Of a stretch of DNA of 64,000 nt, positions 56,284 to 64,000 are shown one piece after another; positions within the stretch are counted from its first letter, which is position 1, and each line of letters starts with the position of its first letter. A model generated the notes under the pieces. It was given only the letters and a program-made list of their open reading frames with translations, was not told the origin of the DNA and did not search any database. This DNA comes from Phyllosticta citriasiana. Its lineage: Eukaryota > Ascomycota > Dothideomycetes > Botryosphaeriales > Phyllostictaceae. Location: NCBI GenBank assembly GCA_038021145.1, contig JBBPHT010000015.1, forward strand, positions 558,001 to 622,000, in the 5' to 3' direction. The translations under genes and the position numbers were made by a program.

Positions 56284-59200
56284 TCATTTTCTGCCCTTTC
56301 CACACTGGAATTCCTCGGCCCCACGCCACATGAAAGGTGTCTTCCCGAAATTGGCAGTGATTTTGATCCCGTCAGGATACATCCCTACAACCGGGAAAAG
56401 TCGACCTTTGATGTACTTCTTTTCGAAATCGACGTCTAGAAAAGCCACTCAGCCATGAAGTACGGCAAGGCTGTGAAGCTTAAACTCACCAAACAACTCT
56501 CCATTCTTCGTGAAGAAGATCCGTTGAGCAGCCAAATCGACGCCTGCTCCTACAGTGTCGCCGCGGAAATACATGGGTAGTACTTGGCTTGTCTGCTTTC
56601 GAGCATTGAAAAATTGAAAGGTTTTGCCGTCGTCGGAATGATAACCCCATGATGGAAATCTGCATGTAAGCCATCCAGGCATCGTGCAAGGATTCACAAA
56701 TTGAGAGCAGAATCCAAACCCAAGCACACTATGCCCAGAGTAAGATCAGCTTCGTCAAACTCACTTGACACTTGTCTGAGGGAATTCATCTTACTTTTGG
56801 GGATATTGTGTGCCAAGCTCTTCAATCTGAATTTCAAAGTAGAACTTCTGTCTGGCAGGGACAGGATGATCGCTTTGAATTGAAAGCCTGTGGCGATCAG
56901 AAGATGCTTTTGATGTCAGCCCCTAGCGTACTGACTTTTACATTTGAAGCCTTTCTGATAAACTTACCCCCGGACCCGGAAACGGTCAATCCGCCTCCTG
57001 TCACACATAGACTGTCGCCGTTGGACCAATTGGTCCAAGACGTGGGCTTTTTTAGATTGAGAGCTGAAGTTGCCAAAGGCTTTCTCTGTGTGCTCGCTCT
57101 ATCCAACCCCATCAGAAGCTGGTGGATTTCCTCATCTTCTTGTTCTGCATGTAACAACGGCGTCCACCCATGTGCATCGGCAATGTGAACAAAACTGGCG
57201 AATAGTCGACACAGCTTTGTAGACTTCATCTCGATTGCTTGGCTCAAGATCTCAACATTCCACTGGTCCTTGGGTGTCCTTTCCAACAAGATTTGGAGAA
57301 TATCTTCAAATCCTGCGAAGAAACCTCTACACCCAGGATCCAATCCACTGAGACTCAGCGGATACATGTTGAGATAAGACCATGGTCGGAGAGCAATGTC
57401 GAACGCGGTCATGTTCTTTCGTTCGTCTTGCAGTGTGATGTCAGCACCATTCTCCAAAAGTAAACGTACGAGCCTGCTGTTGCCGCCCTCAGCAGCTTTG
57501 TGCAATGCTGTCTCCCCGCTCATGCCACTTCTCACATTCACATTGTCAACAGCTCTCTCCAGAATCATTTGGGCAATCTCTGTGTTACCCGCTGACGCGG
57601 CCTCGATCAACAGCGTCCGGCCGTTTTCATCTGTGCGTTGCACATCAGCCCCTGCATCCAGTAGCCGCTGTGCTATTTGGACCGATAATTTCGCTTCTGC
57701 AGCCTCAAATGACTGTGTTTGTAGAAGTCGTAGTGGCATTTTGACGGATGGTTTGTGTATTCGAATCAGCACGTGTAATGGAGTCGACCCGCGCTCGGTC
57801 TGAGCATTGATGTCGACATTCTTCTGTTTGATTATCTCGTCGCAGATCTCCAGACTTCCCAATCTCATTGCATAGTGGAGACAGGTGCGGAGGCGACGGC
57901 CTTTCACATCTGCTTGCGCGCCTCTCTGAAGAAGTTGGTGGACACAAACCAGAAATCTCTCTGGCGATGGTTGAAATTTTGGGCGCGAACACAATCTGAA
58001 CATCATGAGAAGCGGAGTTTCTCCGTCATCGCCCGCTTTGACGTTGACTTGGGAAGCATCTCTCTCGAGGATGAATTCGAGGCCAATCAGGTTGCCTTTT
58101 CCTTGACAAACAAGATGCAGTGGCGAGTTACCATTCCCATCTTTGAAGCCAAGAACGTCGTACTGTCCATCTTCCTGAGCGCGGTCGAAGAATCGCTCCA
58201 AAGTACACAAGAGACCGAGCTGTGCGGCAACACGGATAGGAGTGTCCGAGACTTTGACTTGTTTTGCCCAAATATCGAAGAAAGCTTTGTTGGAATTCCC
58301 CAGTCCCATGAAGGTGTCGATCTCATCATAGAGGGATTTCCACTCCGCGGAACTTCTATCTTTCGTGCTCGAGATTGCTTCTGCCTTGCGGACATGGTAG
58401 TCCCAGTGAGTGACCTCGTATCTCAATTCGGTAGTAGGTTCGGAACTCGAGCTGAGATATCTTCTTTGGAAGCTTGGGTGAGTTAAGGTGCGCATGAAGT
58501 TCTGCGCCATAATGAAATGTCCACGCTGAGGATGAATGTCCCAGGTTGGTGAATCCGAAGCCTTTCCCACGGTGTCGTTTATCCAGTCCATGATCGAGGC
58601 GTGCTGCACCTCTATTACGGTCGTTTCCTGATTATACTTGATGAAATCGCGTACGTGTGGATTCAAGAAGTCCATGAATGCTTTCGTCTTTGCCTCATCT
58701 TCGTCCGCTGCTACGGTTCCGTTTTCTGACGCCTCCGCTTCATCTATCTGGCTCTTGTCCAAGTAGCATCGACCAAACTCATCAATGATCGGCATGAGTT
58801 TGACAGGTCCTTCTCCACAAGCCAGCCAACGAAGCATGATGTGAAAGCATTTCTGCGCTGGCTGCACCATTTCCAATAGCCTTTGATCATAGAGTTTGCT
58901 CAATCCTTTGGGAAGTCTTTTGATGGCAGCGTCAGGATTGGCCATTGCTTCAAGAGCATGTAGGTGGCGGATTGCCATCGCAGCATCTGTCTTATTTCAG
59001 CATCGAGCTTAGTGGGGGATATTTTCACAACACTTACATTGGAAAATTCCTTCTGAACGAGCCACAATAATTTCGGCCCAACTCTTTACGTCTTTTGGGC
59101 GGAACTTGTAGTCATGAGAGAGAACCCCCTCGAGGTATCTTCCAATATCCTCTTTCGTGGAATCTTCACCGACCTCGATTCTGGAGGCAAACTCGCGCCC

Positions 59201-60835
59201 TTTGTCCGGTAAAAGAATGTTTTTGATGTCATGCTCGTCCCGACTTGAGACTAATAAGTGGATGTTGTGCATCTGCTCGGCCATTCCCACTAGCACATCA
59301 AGCAATTGATTATCCCTCCGATCTATACATTCATCCAAAGCGTCAATTACAATGAATATTTTGCAAGGAAGCTCCGTCGCAATCGCGCTGAAAACGCTGG
59401 CGCAAGTCGTGATGTCGAGGCTCGAAGCAACGCGGTCTTGATGTTTCTTCTCGGTTTCTTCCCTCAGGATCTGGACACTTTTCGCCAGGATTTGAGATCT
59501 TTCCATTCCGGCTTGAGGATCGTTTGAAGTCGCCAATGTTCCTCGGGGTCTGCTAAGTGTGCTGAACAACTGAACCAGGATGTGTAGCATGATTTTTTCT
59601 CCTGTGCACCGTGACTCATCCCCAATCCGGCAAAAGAATGAGATCACAATTGGTGTCCCAATGTCTTCTTCTGCATTGCTCATGAGCAGATGGTTTGTAA
59701 TGGAGGAGCACAGAAATGATTTTCCGGACCCTGCTCTCCCCACAACCCACAGCAATTTTTTCTCAGTTCCTACGTGCCATGACTGAAACTCCTCCTCGTG
59801 GAGGATCCATCCGCACGTCCCCTTGCTCATCTTTTTGGTCTTTTCTAGGCGTTCTTCGTCTGGTTCAGAGGCTTTCAACTTAGTCCCATCTTGAAGCCAT
59901 TCCAATTTTTTCAGGAAGGCCTGCTCCATCTTTTGGTCTTCCTCTTCGTTGCGTCTGGAGCTTTCGACTGCTTCTATTTTGTTCATGAGTTGGGCCGTCC
60001 TGTCATTGACTAGTTGCTCGAAACGTGGGGCACTCTGATCTGTAAATGACGCAAAGCTTCGAACAAGCTGCTCGAGTGTCTGTTGGTTATTCGCTGTCAT
60101 CGTGCAAAGCTCCTTGAAAGCTTCTACCACAAATATGTGATTGTTTTCCGCGTTGAGGTGGCGAAGCCGTTCCAGCTGCTTTGTCATGCTTTGGATGAAC
60201 AATTCGAATTCCCTGGTCTTTCCAAACATCGCCGTGATAGTGATTTTGAAATTCCTCCCGATTGCGCGCAGGGCTCCCTGTTTTGCGTCTGGCATCGTCC
60301 ATTTTAACGTTTCGAAAAAGAGACAGTGAATATCGTAGTAGATTTGCGGGATTATCTGGCGAACTTCCTTGGCAACATTTGGCGCTTTGCTCCAAATGCG
60401 ACATTGACTGATGAAAATGTCACAGAAGAGGATGGCATTCGTCATTGTGTCCATGGCATCCAAGATGACCTCGCGAAACTTTTCCTTGGCAGCGAAAAAT
60501 TCTGTGAGCACCCGGAAAGCAGTCCAGACAATGTGGACCGTTTCTGGAGCAAAAATCATCCAAGTATCCACCATTCCACAAAGTGTGCTGAGCCGTTCGA
60601 TCAGGCGGTCAAGTCTGTCTCCATGATTGGCCTCGACTTTCTCTCTGTTGGATTCCAGCGCCCGCACAACCTTTTCAGGGGTATCATTTTGCGGAGAATT
60701 GAGTTGTTGCAGCTTCGTGTCGTTCAATGCGCCTTCGTCCTGAAGTCGTTTTCTTGCCGATTCCCAAAGTTCTGAACCCAGAACCAGAGGATCTAAGTTC
60801 TCCTGGACGGGTGTACTGGTTTGCGAAGCGGACAT
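56284..60835 (-). CDS. NLR-like STAND protein: helical N-terminus, NACHT, ankyrin repeats, SPRY
   Basis: Fungal NACHT proteins are thought to act in self/non-self recognition or other signalling. Exons are 60835-59038, 58986-56964, 56887-56795, 56728-56490 and 56435-56284, giving 1,434 residues. A helical fungal STAND N-terminal region (about 1-330) is of a type that I cannot name with certainty. The NACHT domain has Walker A GRAGSGKS (366-373) and Walker B KIFIVIDALDE (about 492-502). Ankyrin repeats (about 820-1,180) include TPLHVLI, GRTLLIEAASAG and TALHKAAEGGNSRLVRLLLENGA. The SPRY domain (about 1,275-1,434) has FYFEIQIEELG, GWGYHSDDG-like sequence and FFTKNGELF. Exon 2 must end at a GTTTAT donor to keep SPRY in frame; a perfect GTAAGT four bases earlier would shift it. 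Confidence 0.85.
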
Positions 60836-61971
60836 GGCTGGCGCAAGATGTGAGAGCGTGCTGAAGCTCAGAGAGAGAGGAAATATGTAAAGTACGTTGG
60901 TGAGCTCATCTGGAATCTTTTCCTGATGCCTAGATGTTGTAGAACGGATATATCAGGTGGGGTTTGCCTCGGTTGGGGTTGGACAGAGCGAGCATGCTTC
61001 AAAAGAGACGAGGCGTGGAACAGTAAAATATTGAAGGGCGACAGCACGAGTGGCTCTTGAGGAGTACAAAGTACAAATGTGGTGGTGCTTGATGCCGTGT
61101 AATCCCGTTTGTGTGAATTCAGGGAGGGGAAAGGGAAAATGATGCATTCAGCCGTAGCCATGTAATCATGCAGTCATGCAGCCATGGCGACTTTGTGACT
61201 GAGGCAAAAGAAATGCTAAAGGAGCCTTGCAGGCAATTGCAAGGCTGTGTTCGCCCCCAATGAATAGAATATCAAGATTTTATTTGTCGTACGAGATTCT
61301 TCAGCTGGGAATCCCTACCTACATTTCAAACGTATGCTGCGTCCCCTGTGAGTAGCTCCGTCTTAGATAGCCGATGGCTCCAGCAAGACGTAATTAACAA
61401 ATCAACAGAAGATCATTTTGCCTACCATAGTTCAAAATGCACATAGTTATTGTAATCCATATCAGACTGCATTTGAAAATGTTGGAACTCGAGTTGTTGT
61501 TGCAAACCCAGTGGGCGATAGAGAAATTTACGTCTGACCAGGCTGACGATTGTTGTCAGGTTGTATGCAGAGCCAAGCCGGCTTAGCCCCTCTGCTGCCT
61601 GGCAAGTACTCTCTGACAAGCAGTCAGCGATTACCTTCAAATTCCTCCAACGATTACGCACTGGGTTCGCGAAAAAGATGTCAGTTCTGACAGTTGCCAT
61701 CCAACGAAGCGACCCTCGGACCCTGATTCGCGGCGCCGGCCCGTCCCCTCATTGGCGGGCGCTAAACCTAAAATGACAACCAGATCTCCCCTGGCATCGC
61801 GGAGGAGAAAAATCTTCGCGCACCACACGCGCGCGCACGTTCCTCGAAACAAGGCTCCAATTCTCGAGTGCATAAATGCATAGAGTTCGTTGAAACTGAC
61901 AGCGAGCATCATGTTGAATATAAATCAAAGGCCCGCTACAGCTTTCGATCAAGCAAGTTAAACTCGCACCA
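60836..61971. other. Intergenic: NLR promoter to tRNA-Thr
   Basis: A 1.1-kb stretch, relatively AT-rich. No protein gene is recognised; a 92-residue minus-strand frame (61,422-61,700) has no known motif. Confidence 0.5.
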
Positions 61972-62060
61972 GCTTCTATGGCTCAGTTGGTAGAGCGCGG
62001 CACTAGTAGCTGGTCTTCATCAGTAATGCCGAGGTCCTGAGTTCAAATCTCAGTGGAAGC
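61972..62060 (+). tRNA. tRNA-Thr(AGT) with a 17-nt intron
   Basis: All arms are present. The acceptor is GCTTCTA/TGGAAGC, the D stem GCTC/GAGC with loop AGTTGGTA, the anticodon stem CGGCA/TGCCG with loop CTAGTAA (anticodon AGT), and the T stem CTGAG/CTCAG with loop TTCAAAT. A 17-nt intron (62009-62025) sits after position 37 as usual. The spliced tRNA is 72 nt with discriminator A. A TTTT pol III stop follows at 62067-62070. It is an ordinary gene and a useful contrast to the tRNA-Gly. Confidence 0.95.
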
Positions 62061-62563
62061 ATTTACTTTTGCTGTTTTGCATGCTTTTGCCGCTACACGT
62101 TTGTCGACGTTCTCTTCTCGTAAGGGGGAGTGCGAGTGTCGAGGATAGGCCGGTCTGATTTGGCAGAGCCCTTTGCTCAAGGCTCGCGAGTGTTGTACGC
62201 ATCCAGGTTTGGAAGGCTGCGTCTTGATAGAAGGCGCAGCGGGACTTGTTTTTCCACAGACGGTCGTACTTCGGCTGGGCTTTTTGATTAGGAATGGCGG
62301 GAAGAGCACAAGACTGTTTGACTGACTTGTGGAGAGACGGAATGGCAGCAATAAAGTAGAAGCAGGACAGCAGGTCTTTTAGACAGTTAGAAGGGCTGAT
62401 GACGATGCTACTGAGGACTTTGAATGCAAAGACTGCGGATTATGAATTTTGATGGAGACCGCTGACCAACAGACGACGGATCTTTCTAGCAATTCATCTT
62501 TACGCCATTAAGAATCTTCAAGTAATAGGAAAGCTCTGCACAAAACACCTACAGTTCGTCAGC
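62061..62563. other. Intergenic: tRNA-Thr 3' flank and 3' flank of the DUF3684-like gene
   Basis: A 503-base stretch with T-runs just after the tRNA. No other feature is recognised. Confidence 0.5.
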
Positions 62564-64000
62564 TCACGATCCGCCAATCAAGCCCGCCACACTCCTGAAA
62601 GTCGCTTTGACAAAGCTACCCTCGTAAAAGACATGCTGCGCCGAGTGCTCCGGGCTCAAGTTGTGCGCGATCTCGTGGCAAAACGCCTCCCACCAGAACA
62701 ATGTCGCATCCGCCATGCCATCTCCTCCAGTGTTCCGAGAATGCAGGTTGAAGAAGTAGAAGTAGTTGAAGAACAGAGCGCCGCCTTGGTTGAATGCAAT
62801 GGTGTTACTTGCGTCTTCGTAGAAAATGTTGATGACGCTGTTGCCAAGACGGAAGACTCCTCCGATGCGCTCTAGCAAATTGGCAAACGTCCCGAGGCCA
62901 GATTTGAACGCCTCATCTGCAACAGGAATGGGGTTGCGCGGACGGTTGGTCAAAAAAACGGTGATGCCGTTCCCTGTCACGTTCCATCTGGTCAGGTCCT
63001 TGCTTGTACTACTGTCACAGTATGAGCCCTTTGCCTCGTCAATCTCTTTGGTTTGGGTCGATGATTGGACATGAGTTGAGTTGTGGGCACGGCATTTTTC
63101 AAGCGCCGCAGAGAGGTTGGATTGAATGTCGGAAGAGATGCTGTTGGGATTCTCGCGGTGTGCAGGGAGAGAACGCGTGTTAATGTTCTGCCTGCTTGAC
63201 TGGCCTCCGGCTGCCGTCGTTCGGTTGAGAGCATCTCTTATGGTCTTGGACCATCCTGACGAAAAATTGTTCAAGAATTTGTCTTTTGGCTCTGAAACTG
63301 TTGAGTCAATACTCGGCCTGCGAGCTCTGGCAACTTGGTTTTCGTGGTTTTCACGGTCAGGACTCGGAGTGCCAAATCCCCCTGGCATCTTTTTCTGCTC
63401 AGGTGTAGCCGGACGAGGATTCGTTGGAAGCTGATGGGCTGCCGCCTCGATTTGTGGAGGCTGTCGTGGAGGCTGCTGTTGGGGCTGCTGTGAGGGCTGT
63501 TGTTGGGGCTGTCTAGCGATTGGCGCAGGTGGAGGGGGCATACGAGCGGATGCCCGTTCAAGACGTTGCTTTTCTTCTTCTGCAAGCCGAGCTTCCATAG
63601 CATTTTGCTTCTCTTTCCTAGAAAGAATTCGCTGGACATCGTATCCTTTATCGCGCAGTCTCCGCAAGCTGTTGCTGAGGATGGTTTCAAGAATCAAGAC
63701 CTCATGCTTTGGGTTTTGACGGACCAAGAGCAGGGGGACCAGCTCCCGACTGACTTCGTAAAAGTCGTATTCAGGCATTACGAACAAGGTCGTAACTGAC
63801 TGGAAGCGATACTTCTGACGGAGAAGACCAGCAGTCGTCTTCAATGACACAGGCCGATGACCTGGAAGTTGTAGCTTATGAGTTAGGTGTGAGACCACCT
63901 TGACTTCCAAATTCTGCTCGAGCCAACGAGCGTCGTGGTGAATTTGATTCTTGTCGTACTGTGTCAAGAAAATTGGGACGCGTTCGACAATCATTTTCTT
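62564..64000 (-). CDS. C-terminal part of a DUF3684 / sacsin-like (HSP90-type ATPase) protein, cut by the window end
   Basis: Fungal DUF3684 proteins are very large, with an N-terminal HSP90/sacsin-like ATPase fold; their cellular role is not established. The last 478 residues are seen here, open to the window edge. VERVPIFLTQYD, HHDARWLEQNL, VSHLTHKLQLPGHRPVSLKTTAGLLRQ-like sequence and LFVMPEYDFYEVSREL are family blocks. Next come a charged coiled stretch (EARLAEEEKQRLERASA), a Gln/Pro-rich linker, a Ser/Asn-rich segment, and a C-terminal domain with HEIAHNLSPEHS, which has the HExxH form of zinc metallopeptidases. The terminal region ends VAGLIGGS. The sequence that would show the ATPase domain is outside the window. 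Confidence 0.8.
   Translation of the reverse strand, partial: KKMIVERVPIFLTQYDKNQIHHDARWLEQNLEVKVVSHLTHKLQLPGHRPVSLKTTAGLLRQKYRFQSVTTLFVMPEYDFYEVSRELVPLLLVRQNPKHEVLILETILSNSLRRLRDKGYDVQRILSRKEKQNAMEARLAEEEKQRLERASARMPPPPAPIARQPQQQPSQQPQQQPPRQPPQIEAAAHQLPTNPRPATPEQKKMPGGFGTPSPDRENHENQVARARRPSIDSTVSEPKDKFLNNFSSGWSKTIRDALNRTTAAGGQSSRQNINTRSLPAHRENPNSISSDIQSNLSAALEKCRAHNSTHVQSSTQTKEIDEAKGSYCDSSTSKDLTRWNVTGNGITVFLTNRPRNPIPVADEAFKSGLGTFANLLERIGGVFRLGNSVINIFYEDASNTIAFNQGGALFFNYFYFFNLHSRNTGGDGMADATLFWWEAFCHEIAHNLSPEHSAQHVFYEGSFVKATFRSVAGLIGGS

Overview
This window is nuclear DNA from a filamentous ascomycete, most likely a Sordariomycete and perhaps Hypocreales. The evidence is short (about 48-190 nt) GT-AG introns with CTGAC/CTAAC branch sites, intron-bearing tRNA genes, and families typical of Pezizomycotina (ChAPs exomer subunit, PA-TM-RING protein, NACHT-ankyrin-SPRY protein, DUF3684-like giant protein). 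No transposon, CRISPR array or virus was recognised. All exon boundaries were read by eye from splice signals and reading frame.

1-18.5 kb holds mostly housekeeping genes: the end of a ChAPs/exomer subunit, the SEC11 signal peptidase, a tRNA-Gly(CCC), a TANGO2/NRDE protein, a TB2/DP1/HVA22 (REEP-like) membrane protein, mitochondrial MGM101, an FGGY carbohydrate kinase, an EMC10-like ER protein, a divergent Rab GTPase and a flavocytochrome b2-type L-lactate dehydrogenase.

19.6-38.9 kb is a complete N-acetylglucosamine (GlcNAc) utilisation cluster. It contains GlcNAc-6-P deacetylase (dac1), a GH3-GNAT protein (nag3), an Ndt80-like regulator (ron1), a hexokinase-family GlcNAc kinase (hxk3), an Ngt1-type transporter (ngt1) and glucosamine-6-P deaminase (dam1). 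Together they would import GlcNAc, phosphorylate it, deacetylate it and convert it to fructose-6-P plus ammonia under RON1 control. This matches the gene set described for Trichoderma reesei. Two pairs, dac1/nag3 and ngt1/dam1, are divergent and share promoters. The 26.9-29.5 and 31.2-34.6 kb stretches around hxk3 have no recognisable gene and are crowded with microsatellites.

39.4-55.9 kb holds a vacuolar Ca2+/H+ exchanger, a degenerate RING protein, a PA-TM-RING ubiquitin ligase, a small secreted GPI-type cysteine protein, a CYP52-like P450 and ARP6 of the SWR1 complex. 56.3-60.8 kb is a 1,434-residue NLR-like protein (helical N-terminus, NACHT, ankyrin repeats, SPRY). 62-64 kb has a tRNA-Thr(AGT) and the C-terminus of a DUF3684/sacsin-like protein that runs off the window.

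The most unusual object is the tRNA-Gly(CCC) gene at 2975-3149 (minus). Besides a normal anticodon-loop intron it carries a 68-nt insert in the T arm with the signals of an mRNA intron (GTAAGC, CTGAC, TAG). Also notable are a start codon split by an intron in dam1, a 7-nt microexon in nag3, a GH3 domain lacking the usual catalytic residues, a splice site that decides whether the NLR has an in-frame SPRY domain, and eight ACTGCTCC repeat units beside dac1.
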